NCBI GenBank assembly: GCA_031835245.1
Contig: JAVKOQ010000051.1
Location: 5,001 to 69,000, forward strand
Direction: 5' to 3'
Length of the DNA stretch: 64,000 bases
From: Balamuthia mandrillaris
Lineage: Eukaryota; Discosea; Longamoebia; Balamuthiidae
Part shown: positions 11,532 through 25,304 of the stretch, piece after piece
How positions within the stretch are numbered: the stretch's first letter is position 1
Layout: each line of letters starts with the position of its first letter
Translations under genes and position numbers: made by a program
The notes under the pieces: model-generated
What the model was told of the DNA's origin: nothing
The model's database searches: none
What the model saw: only the letters and a program-made list of their open reading frames with translations

Positions 11532-12534
11532 ATGCCTTTGGTGGTTATGTGTGGCATTCCGGCCAGTGGCAAGACCACTCGCGCCCAGGAACTCGAACGG
11601 TTTCTGAAGGAACAGTGCGGCAAGTCCACTCTGCTCATCAACGAAGAATCTCTCCACATTAACAAGAAAGACACCTACAAAGGTTTGTTTGAACAGAGAG
11701 AAGACCAAAAATAAGCGGACCAACCTATTTCGAATTCTTCTCTTTCTCCTTCCTCTTCTGCTTCTTCTTCTTCCTCTCGTGTTTCTTCTTCTTCTCGTGT
11801 TTCTTCTTCTTCTCGTGTTTCTTCTCTTGGGCTGAGCAAACGCTTGTTATAACCATCAGATAACTTTTCCGAAAAGAACACAAGAGCAACGTTGAAGGCG
11901 GCGGTGGAGCGGCACCTCACCCGAGAGGTGGTCGTCATCATCGACTCCCTCAACTACATAAAGGGCTACCGCTACGAGCTTTACTGCATTGCCCGATCAC
12001 AGCGCACTCCTCATTGCATCGTACTTCATGCTCTCTCTTTTCTCTCTCTCCTCTTCTTCAAAAGCAAGTTGCAACAAAGCAGACGACGAGCTGTGCTTGC
12101 TTCATTTTTCTCATTTCTTCCTTCTGGTGACCGCTGCTGCCACTACTTCCACCCCTTACCAAAACAGGTGTACTGCAACGTACCAAGGGAAACCGCCAGA
12201 CAATGGAACCAAAACAGAGAGGACGCCCTCAACGAAGCTCTGTATGCACCTTCCTACTCACCGCTTTTGTTACTCAGCAGAGATCTCTTTTCTCTGCTCT
12301 TTTGTTCTTCTCTTAGTTCGCTTCTCTCTTTCTCTTTTTCTGATAGTATACTTTCCCCAGTTTTGAAGATTTGGCGAACCGGTTTGAAGAGCCGAACGAC
12401 CGTAATCGATGGGACAACCCTCTCTTTGTGTTAACGCCAGAAGAGCCGACCTGCTTGGAGGAGGTACGCGCTGCGTTGTTCGACCGCGTATCCAAAGCTC
12501 CCAACCTTGCCACAATTCCAGTACGTTCTTTCTT

Positions 12535-12576
<42 letters not shown>

Positions 12577-13049
12577 ACTTGTTTGTTTTGTTACCCTGTT
12601 ATTTGTTGTACTCAATTCTCTGTTTTAAACCTTTTCAACAGCAAAAACTATCAGATACCAACTTTGTTTATGAAATGGATAAGAGAACGAAAGAGATTGT
12701 GTCAGCCATTCTACAAGCTCAGTCAGAGTCTGCTGTTCTTGGAGACAACATCGTTGTTCCGCACACCACCCAAACAATATCCTTTCTTTCCTTCCTCACC
12801 TTATTCGTTTTCTTGTGGTCCTTCCTCTTGTTCTTCTCCGTTCCACACACACACACATTTCCTTCACTCTTATTTTTTTGCATTTGTTTGTTTATTGCAT
12901 AATACGTGCGACTGGTGCGCAAGTTGACAATGCCAGAGCTACGGCGGATGAGAGCGCAGTTCCAGAAGATAACCCAACTGCATCCACCAAAGTCGTTGGA
13001 AGAGATAGGACAACTGTTTGTTTGTTACATCAATACCTCTCTCGAATGA
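11532..13049 (+). CDS. KTI12: KTI12 P-loop protein, Elongator/tRNA modification factor
   Basis: Six exons (11532-11682, 11860-12020, 12168-12241, 12361-12520, 12642-12776, 12906-13049) give 274 aa with consistent phase. The Walker A is GIPASGKTT near residue 8. DSLNYIKGYRYELYC is the family's Walker B-type signature. HCIVYCNVP, NRWDNPLF and a C-terminal LTMPELRRMRAQF helix also match KTI12. KTI12 binds the Elongator complex and tRNA and is needed for wobble-uridine (mcm5U) modification. The last intron (12777-12905) starts ATATCCTTTC and ends ATAC, so it is a U12-type AT-AC intron. The other introns are GT-AG, and the fourth contains a (TC)n run at 12537-12573. The protein is somewhat shorter than yeast or human KTI12 but complete in motifs. 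Confidence 0.93.
12777..12905 (+). other. U12-type (AT-AC) spliceosomal intron
   Basis: The 5' end ATATCCTTTC fits the AT-AC U12 donor consensus (ATATCCTT), the 3' end is ATAC, and the length is 129 nt. Removing it joins an ACA codon to GTG in phase 0 and restores the conserved C-terminal helix of KTI12. No usable GT donor or AG acceptor preserves both flanks. I could not find a strong TTCCTTAAC branch point in the last 30 nt, which is the weak point of the call. Confidence 0.8.
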
Positions 13050-13204
13050 GGAAGATCAGAAATAAAATAACAAGGAAAATGGCTTTGCTTTCTGCTATCC
13101 ATTGCAACTGCTGCTATGATTAGGCTGCGTCTGCTAGCAGCACCAACACTCCGCTTTTCATTAATTTAAACAGGTTTACTTCTCTCTTTCTCTTTTATTC
13201 TCTC

Positions 13205-17155
<3,951 letters not shown>

Positions 17156-17530
17156 CTCTGAGCTCCTTGGGGAGGGGGAAAAACAAACGTAACATACATT
17201 CATTCATTCATTTAACGAAACAAGAACAAAGCAAGGGTCTCTTCCGTGGTTGGGAAACCTACCTTCTTTTTGCACCTCCCTGCAAAAAGCGAGCGGCAGC
17301 AGCGGTTGCGTTCCAAAGGCTAGAGTCAGGTTTCCGTTCTCTTTGGCCCTTTTTTTTTTTTTGTTGGTTTTTTATTTTATTTTTCGGTTGGCGATATTAT
17401 CAACTACCCCTCAAGAAAGATCGGTTATTCCGTAACTCCGCAACCCTCGCGAAAGCTTTCTTGTCGACAAAATAGAATGAATACTCCTCAAGCAGAGTTG
17501 TCGGCAGAAAAAAAGAAGGAGAGAAGAAAG
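17156..17530. promoter_or_regulatory. Divergent promoter region, OGFr-GATA/STEEP1
   Basis: 375 bp between two divergent start codons. It contains T-rich runs near 17350-17390 and no supported exon. Confidence 0.5.
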
Positions 17531-18576
17531 ATGCCAAAGATCATCTCGCGAGGGACGTCGGTAAGTAGCGGCCGAGACACAACGTTTACCGATCAAACTG
17601 TGCAAATATACTATTGTGTGTGCAATGCACATTGTTTGAGCCTGGGTTTGTACCAAGTCAACAATATCCCCTCAAAGCCTTGTTGACCTAGCATTCCTCT
17701 CTTCTCTTCTCTTCCTGCAGATACCCCTTTGGAAAAGTTGCCACAGAGACGAACAGATGGCGCATACGTGCTCATAAAAGCTGACCATCAATACAGCCTC
17801 AAAGTCATGAAGCTAGGGAGCGTTGTTCTGAAACGGTAAATATTATTTTTTCTTCACAAAAAAAAAAGCACCTGAGGACTTTACTCACTTTGTTTCATAC
17901 TTTCGCTCTCCACAGGGATCAAGGCTACGAGCGCCAATGGCGGTACGGCTGCACCCAATGCCAGCTTCCCATATGTTACCTTAGCAAAGAAGATGTGGAC
18001 GACATAACGTATCTGATGCAAGGCAGCCTCCACCGGCATGAATACCAGAAGGCAGGCGGTGGTGCCGACCCCGTCAAAGCCTTCATGAGCCAACTGTCCC
18101 CTGAGGAGGAGAAGTACTTTGCTCAGATGGATGAGAAAGAACAGGAAAAGGAGAAAGAGCAGGAACAACAGCAGCAACAACAACAACAAGGAGCAGCCAA
18201 GGAGAAACCCGCTCTGTCGGCCAAGGAGCAAGCTCGCCTGCTTCGAGAGAGAATACGAAAGTTGGAAGCGCGTGGGGGAAAGAAGAACGAACAGAAAAAG
18301 ACGGAACAGGAAAAGGGTAAAGCCAAAGAGGAAGATGGTGATGGCGAAACAAGCAGAAAGAGAGACCGAACATCGGAAGAACAGGAAGCAAAGAGGGATG
18401 ATGACTCTAAGGGAAAGAAAGCAAAGGAACGAGAAGAAGGCGCCACCAACGTACAATCACCACCACACCAACACAGAGAAGGGGGAGAGGAGGAAGGAGA
18501 AGGAGAAGAAGAGAAAGAGAAACTACCTCAAAGCAAGAGAGCAAAGCCAAACGAAGCCCAGAAAAAGGAGGCCTAA
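17531..18576 (+). CDS. STEEP1: STEEP1 (CXorf56/UPF0428) family protein
   Basis: Three exons (17531-17645, 17721-17835, 17916-18576) give 296 aa. The N-terminus MPKIISRGTSV, IYYCVCNAHC, LEKLPQRRTDGAYVL and YERQWRYGCTQCQLPICY follow the CXorf56/STEEP pattern of paired cysteines, probably a small zinc site. Human STEEP1 promotes COPII-dependent STING exit from the ER, but the family exists in protists without known STING, so its ancestral role is open. The second half is a highly charged Glu/Lys/Gln-rich coiled coil with a short poly-Gln run, longer than in the human protein. The start was chosen at the Met that gives the family's conserved N-terminus; an upstream in-frame Met exists at 17477. 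Confidence 0.85.
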
Positions 18577-18681
18577 ACGAGTCCAAAACAAATAAAAAGA
18601 ATAGCACAACACATTTACTTTTTGAACAGAAAAAACAACAAAGGAAGGAAGACAAGGGAAGAAGAGCGACATGGATGGCCA

Positions 18682-19344
18682 TCACTCTTCCTCAGGTTCA
18701 TCCAAACCCCTGCGGCTCTTCTTCTTTCGCAGCCAGTAGTCCTCATTGAACTCTTCCTTCTGCTTGCCTGTTGTCATCCTCAACAGCCTTTGCTCCTCCG
18801 CCGTCAGTTCGAATGTTTTCTTATTCCTCTCTTTCTTCTTCTGCTGAGCAGCAGCTCCCCCTTCATTACCGCTCTTGCTTTGTTTTTGCTGCTCCAACTT
18901 TTTCTTTTTCTCCTGCTGCAGGCGACGCTTCTCTTCTTTGGCCTCTTCTAGCTTTTGGTTGCGCTGTTGCTGCAATAGCCTTATCTCCTTCTTCTTCTGC
19001 TCTCTCTCCTTGCTGGCCTGTTTTCTCTCTAGCTTTCTCTGCTGTTCTTGCTTCTTTCGTTCCTCTGCTGAAAGGTCTGCTCCTCCCTGTTCTCTTTCTT
19101 CCTCTTCTTCTGACGGGGTAGAAGAGAACGCCTTGTTGTTGCATCGGAAGCTCAATAGAGAAGAAGAGGGAAACAAATGCAGCTGAGTGATGGTCGATTG
19201 ACCAGCGAGAAGAGCAAAGCGGTTCGTAGTGGGAGCTCTCCCGAAAGAAATCCTCTTGATGGCGCCAGTGGGCGGAGGAAGAAGAGCCAAGCCGCAACTG
19301 AACGCTCGGCTTGGCATGAGCGCCCCTGCACTCCCTCTTGCCAT
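18682..19344 (-). CDS. Lys/Glu-rich coiled-coil protein, possibly mitochondrial
   Basis: A single-exon frame of about 220 aa, or 236 aa if the in-frame Met at 19392 is used. The first 70 residues are rich in Arg, Ser, Leu and Ala with almost no acidic residues, like a mitochondrial presequence (MARGSAGALMPSRAF and RISFGRAPTTNRFALLAG). Residues about 90-180 form a long Lys/Glu/Gln coiled coil. The C-terminus is TAEEQRLLRMTTGKQKEEF followed by an acidic end. I do not recognise the family. The frame is convergent with STEEP1, 105 bp away. Mitochondrial location is inference from composition only. Confidence 0.6.
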   Translation of the reverse strand: MARGSAGALMPSRAFSCGLALLPPPTGAIKRISFGRAPTTNRFALLAGQSTITQLHLFPSSSLLSFRCNNKAFSSTPSEEEEEREQGGADLSAEERKKQEQQRKLERKQASKEREQKKKEIRLLQQQRNQKLEEAKEEKRRLQQEKKKKLEQQKQSKSGNEGGAAAQQKKKERNKKTFELTAEEQRLLRMTTGKQKEEFNEDYWLRKKKSRRGLDEPEEE

Positions 19345-19882
19345 AACACAGAGGGTCAGGGGACGAATACCGCCGAAGCTTCTTTGATGCATGTTTCCTT
19401 CCTTCCGTTCGGGAGCTTATGATGACCGGCAGCCAAGGTTGGTCTTGTCTTCCTTTTCGCGCGTAGTTCCACTCGAGAACAAAAGGTGCACCGCTTCTGC
19501 TCCTGTTGAATAACCTGGCCAATAAGAAATCAAACCAAACGTCGTCCGCAAAAAAAAAATTCAAGCAGGCGTGAAAAAGGACAAAAGCCACGGAGAAGGC
19601 CGCGTTTATTTTTTTTAAAGAGTGCTTGGTGCCACCAAAGGTTTCTAAAATTTTAAAAAAAAGAAAAGAAAACAAAAAACAAGCACAACCAAAGAAAAAC
19701 ACAACAACAACAAAAAACAAAAATCTAAAGAAAACAAAAATTCCAAAGACCTTCAGCTGTGGTTGCTAAAAGGTGAAGAAAGAGAGATAAGACGGCTCGT
19801 CAAAAATCTCTTTTCCTCATGAAGTGCTCAAAAAGAGAGGAGGTCAGCCTGATAGGAATCTCCATACGACTGCCATCATCGT
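19345..19882. other. Intergenic, about 540 bp
   Basis: Holds the 5' region of the coiled-coil gene and the 3' region of the hexapeptide-repeat gene, both on the minus strand. A-rich runs lie at 19660-19740. A long minus-strand frame over 19393-19720 is out of phase with the gene and has no domain. Confidence 0.5.
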
Positions 19883-21415
19883 TTAGTGCCAGAAAGCACG
19901 AGCTGAGGCAGCAGAGGAGGCGTCTCCAGTGTTGTAGGCAACCACGTCTCCGCCATCGTATGCCATGCCGTCATAGGCAACGTCACCACCTCCGTATTCA
20001 ACGTCACCGCCGTCGTACTCAACGTCGCCACCATCGTAAGTCACGTCTCCGCCATCATACATGACATCTCCGCCATCATAGGTGACATCTCCGCCATCGT
20101 ACTCAACGTCGCCGCCATCATAGGTCACATCGCCATCATAAGTGACGTCTCCGCCATCATACATGACGTCGCCACCATCGTACTCAACGTCGCCGCCATC
20201 GTAGGTCACGTCTCCGCCGTCGTACATGACGTCTCCTCCATCGTAGCTGACATCACCGCCATCATACTCGACATCACCGCCATCATAGGTCACGTCTCCG
20301 CCATCGTATTCAACGTCGCCACCATCATAGGTCACGTCGCCACCATCATACTTGACGTCGCCACCATCGTAGCTCACATCACCGCCGTCATACTCGACAT
20401 CACCGCCATCGTAGGTCACATCACCGCCATCGTAGGAAACGTCTCCCCCGTCATAGGTGACATCGCCGCCATCGTACTCGACATCACCGCCATCGTAGGT
20501 CACGTCTCCGCCATCATACGTGACGTCGCCACCATCGTAGCTCACATCACCGCCATCGTAGGAGACATCTCCGCCATCGTAAGTCACGTCACCGCCATCA
20601 TAGGAAACGTCGCCGCCATCATAGGACACGTCTCCGCCATCATACTCGACGTCGCCACCGTCATAGGTGACATCTCCTCCATCGTAGGACACATCTCCTC
20701 CATCATAGGTCACATCACCGCCATCGTACTCGACATCGCCGCCATCGTAGGTCACGTCGCCGCCATCATACATGACGTCGCCTCCATCATAGCTCACATC
20801 ACCACCATCGTAGGAGACATCTCCTCCATCGTAGGTCACATCACCACCGTCGTACTCAACGTCGCCACCATCGTAAGTCACGTCGCCGCCATCATACATG
20901 ACGTCGCCTCCATCATAGCTCACATCACCGCCATCGTAGGAGACATCTCCGCCATCATAGGTGACATCACCGCCGTCGTACTCAACGTCGCCGCCATCAT
21001 AGGTCACGTCTCCGCCGTCGTACATGACATCTCCGCCATCATAGGTGACATCTCCGCCATCGTACTCAACGTCGCCGCCATCATAGGTCACGTCGCCATC
21101 ATAAGTGACGTCTCCGCCATCATACATGACATCACCGCCATCGTATTCGACATCGCCACCATCGTAGGTCACATCGCCGTCATACGTGACGTCTCCGCCG
21201 TCGTACATGACATCGCCGCCATCATACTCGACGTCGCCGCCATCGTAGGTCACGTCGCCGCCATCGTACATGACGTCGCCTCCATCATAAGTCACGTCTT
21301 CACCATCGTAGGTAACGTCTCCCTTGCCATAGTCCATGGCACCTCTCTTAAGAGGCTTGGCTAGGCCCGCAGTGGCCAACAAGCCAACAAGCAGCAATGC
21401 AGCAAGTACTTTCAT
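19883..21415 (-). CDS. Secreted hexapeptide-repeat protein (YDGGDV-type repeats)
   Basis: A single exon of 510 aa starting at Met 21415; an upstream in-frame Met is at 21430. A clear signal peptide (MKVLAALLLVGLLATAGLA) is followed by a short Lys/Arg linker. About 75-80 near-perfect copies of a six-residue unit follow, Tyr-Asp-Gly-Gly-Asp-Val plus one variable residue position (Thr, Met, Glu, Ser or Lys) before the next Tyr. Four units lack one Gly. The C-terminal tail is short, Ala/Ser-rich and ends Phe-Trp-His. The variable residue follows a higher-order order (for example T-E-T-S-S-M), and DNA copies differ at synonymous sites. No Cys lies in the repeats. The high Asp/Gly/Tyr content suggests a secreted structural, metal-binding or adhesive (cyst-wall or glue-like) protein. 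That is inference; I know of no matching family. Confidence 0.85.
   Translation of the reverse strand: MKVLAALLLVGLLATAGLAKPLKRGAMDYGKGDVTYDGEDVTYDGGDVMYDGGDVTYDGGDVEYDGGDVMYDGGDVTYDGDVTYDGGDVEYDGGDVMYDGGDVTYDGDVTYDGGDVEYDGGDVTYDGGDVMYDGGDVTYDGGDVEYDGGDVTYDGGDVSYDGGDVSYDGGDVMYDGGDVTYDGGDVEYDGGDVTYDGGDVSYDGGDVSYDGGDVMYDGGDVTYDGGDVEYDGGDVTYDGGDVSYDGGDVTYDGGDVEYDGGDVSYDGGDVSYDGGDVTYDGGDVSYDGGDVSYDGGDVTYDGGDVTYDGGDVEYDGGDVTYDGGDVSYDGGDVTYDGGDVEYDGGDVSYDGGDVKYDGGDVTYDGGDVEYDGGDVTYDGGDVEYDGGDVSYDGGDVMYDGGDVTYDGGDVEYDGGDVMYDGGDVTYDGDVTYDGGDVEYDGGDVTYDGGDVMYDGGDVTYDGGDVEYDGGDVEYGGGDVAYDGMAYDGGDVVAYNTGDASSAASARAFWH
19966..21320. repeat. 18-bp coding tandem array
   Basis: The DNA behind the hexapeptide repeat. 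The 18-bp unit on the plus strand is CGCCATCATAGGTGACGT-like and is repeated with synonymous changes at the third base of most codons. Such drift implies selection on the peptide rather than very recent expansion, though exact multi-unit blocks (for example around 20700-20960) show later segmental duplication. Confidence 0.9.
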
Positions 21416-21908
21416 CCCCCCCAACGTCAACTTCCTGTTCAGGTCGTCTAGTTTGTAAGTTTGGTTTAGATATTGTTTGTTGGATGGTGATGCCTACGGT
21501 TACAAAAGAGATGCTCAGTTAAATAGTTGTTAGGTTGATAGCTCTGTCTGGAGATTCCATGTAGAGAACACATTTTGAAGTTGGAGATGGTTGCTCATTG
21601 GTTGGATGGAGTAGAGGAACTGAAAACACGGTAAGATAGCCAGGGTGAAGCTATGGATTTCAGTGCTTTTTTCATCCCCTTCAAGGAATTCTTTTCCACT
21701 AACGTGGCGACCAAATGCCTTTGGCTCTTGGCTTCTCTTTCTTCGCAATCCAGAGGAGATCTTCTCCTCACCCCAGGTAGCACAAATGTTGAAGCAATTG
21801 TGCTCTTTTTGCACAAAATTTTTCTTCGAATTAAAAATATTAATATAATATATTTGCCACAAACAAAAATAAAAAATAAAAAACAAATAGAAATAAGGAA
21901 AAAAGAAA
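21416..21908. promoter_or_regulatory. Divergent intergenic region, 493 bp
   Basis: Lies between the start of the repeat protein (minus) and the start of the DUF1963 gene (plus). The 21820-21900 part is strongly A/T-rich. No supported gene. Confidence 0.5.
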
Positions 21909-23183
21909 ATGGAGAGTAACGGGAAGAAGCGAGGAAGAAAGGGCGATGAGGAGAATGAGGAAGAGCAACAGGGGGAAATAAAGCGTCCTAAGCCGGAAGA
22001 GAAGGGGGAGGAAGAAGAGCACGAGGAGGAGCAGGAGGAAAAGAGTGACGAGGAAGAAGGGGGGAGTGACGAGGAAGGCGAAGACGAGGATGAAGAGGAA
22101 CCAGAAGTAAATTGGGACGCCGTAAAACGTTTCGCTTACTACCCGATCGTGAAACGGACTCATGTCGCCGCCCAACCAAACGAAGAAGAACAAGAAGCAG
22201 ATCAAGAAGAGAATGGCAAGATCACCAACTACGACTACTTTTGTGGGATTGACACGTACGACGAAGCCAAGGCACGCGTGGCGGGTGAAGACTACCTCCT
22301 CACCAAACCCTCAGGGCTCACCCGCTTTGGTGGTGCTCGTCCCTCCTTGCTGGCGGCCAACAAGGAGACCTGGCCCCTCTGCGACAAATGCCAAACACCC
22401 CTCGTGTTCATGTTCCAGCTGCACACGGCCGACCTACCGCCTACTTCTTGGGCTTCGGATCCACAATCACAGGTTGCTGCCTTCCTTTCGGACCCTGTGA
22501 GGAACGACCCCGAACACCACGGCCAACTCCTACAGTGCTTCTACTGCTGTGAGTGTGGCGGCTACGAGGCCTTCTCTGAAGGGCAGCTGGTGCGCATGCT
22601 CCCTGCTCCTCTCAAGCCTAGTGCTCCAACTTTGAAGCGTTTGGCCGCTGAAACTGCCCTCAAACATAACCTTGCCGATGGTTCTTCCTCTTCTTCGTCC
22701 TCTTCTTCGTCCTCTTCCTCTTCCTCTTCCTCTTCCTCAGTGGAGTTGGTGGGTGATGTGGTTGAGTACCTTGACAACCTGAAAGGCAGCTTGAAGGATG
22801 TTAACGATTTGTTTTGTTACCCCGAGGAAGTACCTGAGGCAATACCTCAACTTTTGAAAAACGAGTGGACCCTTATAGGATGGCGCAAAGTTGTTGACTA
22901 TCCCCACACTGAAGAGCTGGAAGAAGTGGCTGGCGTTTCTCTGGACGAGGATGATGAGGAGCATCCGACCCTAGCCGGAACCAAGCTTGGCGGATGGCCT
23001 CATTGGTGTCAGTCGGTAGAGTATCCCTCCTGCTCCAAGTGTGGAGAGCCGATGAAGAACCATCTCTTGCAGATGGAAGAGGACGAGCTGATTCCCTTCA
23101 TGTGGGGTGACTCCGGTACCGCTCAGATCACCCAGTGCAACACCCACAAGGAAGTAGTGGGCCTTACATGGGCTTGTTGTTGA
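21909..23183 (+). CDS. YwqG/DUF1963-like protein with acidic N-terminus
   Basis: A single exon of 424 aa. Residues 1-65 are Glu/Lys-rich and disordered with a KKRGRK-like basic patch, which suggests the nucleus. Two related halves follow. The first has RFGGARPSLLA, then CDKCQTPLVFMFQLHTAD and CFYCCECGG. The second has LGGWPHWCQSVEYPSCSKCG, LLQMEEDELIPFMWGDSG and a terminal Ala-Cys-Cys. The GG-x-P, Cys-x2-Cys and Leu/Phe-x-Gln order is that of DUF1963/YwqG proteins, whose function is unknown. The Cys pairs may bind zinc. A poly-Ser run lies between the halves, encoded by TCC/TCT repeats at 22682-22738. The predicted fold is plausible; the biochemical role is not. Confidence 0.72.
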   Translation: MESNGKKRGRKGDEENEEEQQGEIKRPKPEEKGEEEEHEEEQEEKSDEEEGGSDEEGEDEDEEEPEVNWDAVKRFAYYPIVKRTHVAAQPNEEEQEADQEENGKITNYDYFCGIDTYDEAKARVAGEDYLLTKPSGLTRFGGARPSLLAANKETWPLCDKCQTPLVFMFQLHTADLPPTSWASDPQSQVAAFLSDPVRNDPEHHGQLLQCFYCCECGGYEAFSEGQLVRMLPAPLKPSAPTLKRLAAETALKHNLADGSSSSSSSSSSSSSSSSSSSVELVGDVVEYLDNLKGSLKDVNDLFCYPEEVPEAIPQLLKNEWTLIGWRKVVDYPHTEELEEVAGVSLDEDDEEHPTLAGTKLGGWPHWCQSVEYPSCSKCGEPMKNHLLQMEEDELIPFMWGDSGTAQITQCNTHKEVVGLTWACC

Positions 23184-23256
23184 AGGTTTCTTTCCTCGTT
23201 GCTCTGTTTCTGGCTTCGCTAACAACCAAAAACAATAAAAGAGCACAAACCAAGAG

Positions 23257-24526
23257 CTACGCTTTGTTGACGTGGCGCAAAAGCCTTTCAGCTGTCAGAT
23301 ACAAACGAACGTTGAGAAACCGCAGGACCAGCATCAACAAAGAGAAAAATAAAAACATTGCGCTCATCTCCCCCACTTGCTCCCAGAACAAGAACCATAT
23401 TCGCCCTGGCGTTGTCTTTGGCGTAAAATCAGACCCAAATCCTTACCAACACACAGCCGAGTCAGTCAAGAAAATGAGGAGGAGAAGAAAGCGCAACACG
23501 ACAAGTCCCCTCCAGGGGACACCGTAAATGATCACCTATGAGCTAAACAACACGCACCTGCAGTTTGTGACGTGATAAAGGCGAAGTAGAAGACATTGCC
23601 AAAGGTATTCGGCGTGTAGTCACCAAGATTGCCTAGGTTAGGTTCCAACTTATAGAAAACTGCCGCTCCCACTACATGGATGACTGCCCAAATGACCAGA
23701 GCAGCAAGGATCAGAGCAAAGATGGTAAGCCAAGTATGTTCAGCCCTCTCCACTGGAGGGGGTTTGGCGACAGCTCTCTCTCGCTTGGCCACTTTCTTCA
23801 GAGACCTCATTGTTGCTTCCTTCTTCATCTCTCTTGGTGGTTCCTTTTCTTCTCCATATTTCTCCTCTGCTAGTTGAACTCGTTCGTGTTTGTCTTCTGT
23901 TGTTGTCGCTTCAGCTTGCTCTGGGGATGGAACTCTTTTTTCATCACTTCTTTTTTGCGGAGGAGCAAAAAAAAGCTGCTGTCCTCCAATGTTGCCCCAC
24001 TCCTCCAACCGTGCCATTCGACTGTCGTTGCTGTTGGTTGTTTTGTTCTTTCCGAAAAGGTGGATCAAGTTCCAAACGATACCGTAGTAGACCCAGTTGG
24101 TCAGCTTCGTGATGAAGCCGTACACAAACACACCCCAAACCGCGCTCCCGATGAAAGACCAGACGAAGACGATGGCTCTGCCACCGTTTGAAACAGGTAC
24201 AATGTCTCCGTAGCCCACGGTTGACATGAAAACGTGGGTGAAATAGATCGCTGAGTCGTGTCGGTCATATTCGTTAGGTGAAAAACTGGTGGAAGTGTGT
24301 CGAGGAGTGAAGTACCTTCAAAGTAAGTGAGTTCGCCTTGCCCCAGCGCTGTGGCCTCCTCCTCCCGCCGATACGGGTTTTCCTGCGCTTGGAAGATAGC
24401 AGCCCCAACCAGCACCCAAGCCCAGTAGAGCAGCCACACAAACAGCAGCAGGAATGTGGTCTTTCCCGGCAGAAACGCCACCTTCAGAAAACTCTTGATA
24501 TCCCGCTTCTCTGGAAGTGCAGCCAT
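23257..24526 (-). CDS. Two-pore-domain potassium channel
   Basis: Three phase-consistent exons (24526-24316, 24250-23558, 23441-23257) give 362 aa. The order is TM1 (a Leu/Trp/Ala-rich helix near residues 20-45), pore loop 1 with STVGYGDIVP, TM2, and a charged cytosolic loop of about 100 residues. TM3 (TWLTIFALILAALVIWAVI), pore loop 2 and TM4 (LFLFFSLLMLVLRFL) follow. Four membrane helices and two P-loops per chain is the K2P/TPK architecture, which dimerises to a K+ pore. The first filter is canonical TVGYGD. The second reads TAGFGS, with Ser replacing the usual Asp. No EF hand or 14-3-3 site is evident. The last intron interrupts pore loop 2 inside the filter. It ends 73 bp from the convergent DUF1963 gene and is divergent with the phosphatase gene. 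Confidence 0.9.
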
Positions 24527-24818
24527 TTTCCTAGACCACCCGCATAGTCTGTTCTTCCTGGGAGAGAGAGAGCTATAAGTCTACAAACCGTTTTTGTGGT
24601 TTTTCTTTTTTTTTGAAATGGGTCCACATAGTATCACTTCTCCGCCAAGTTGCCGACCAATAATGACCAAGGGAAACCACGTGTTGACCTTCTTTGGTCA
24701 ATAACTCATTTTAGGGGAATTGGAGTGGCCGATGAGATTTCGTTAACTTTTGTGTGGACTGCTCTGTGTCGACACGAACGAAACCTCGTAAGCGGCAGAG
24801 CAGAGGAGGAGGTGGAAG

Positions 24819-25270
24819 ATGCAGAAGCTGGCGGACGTGGAAGCCTTCTTGAAGGACTATGACACTTTTTTGATTGACTGCGATGGTAAGGAACATACGT
24901 ACATGCTGTCTCTTTTGTGTGTTTGGGGTGTGCGTGGTCATCTCTCTTTCGCTTTGTGATTGTGTGTAATCCTTGCCTTCTCCTGTTGTTCCAAATCTCT
25001 CTTCATCCTTTTCGCCGACGGCTTCTCCGTAACAAAGGCGTCCTGTGGAGAGGTGCTGTACTGCTACCGAACACCAAAGAAGTGTTGTCGCAGCTGCGGC
25101 AGATGGTAAACCACCACCTTTAGTTTTTTCGTTGCGGAGAAGATGATAACATTGATTAAACACTCCTTCGCAGGGCAAACGGTTGATCTTTGTCACCAAC
25201 AATAGCACCAAATCCCGAGAACAATACAAGAGTGTCTTTGCCAAGTTTGACATCGAAGTGGCCAAGGTAA

Positions 25271-25304
<34 letters not shown>

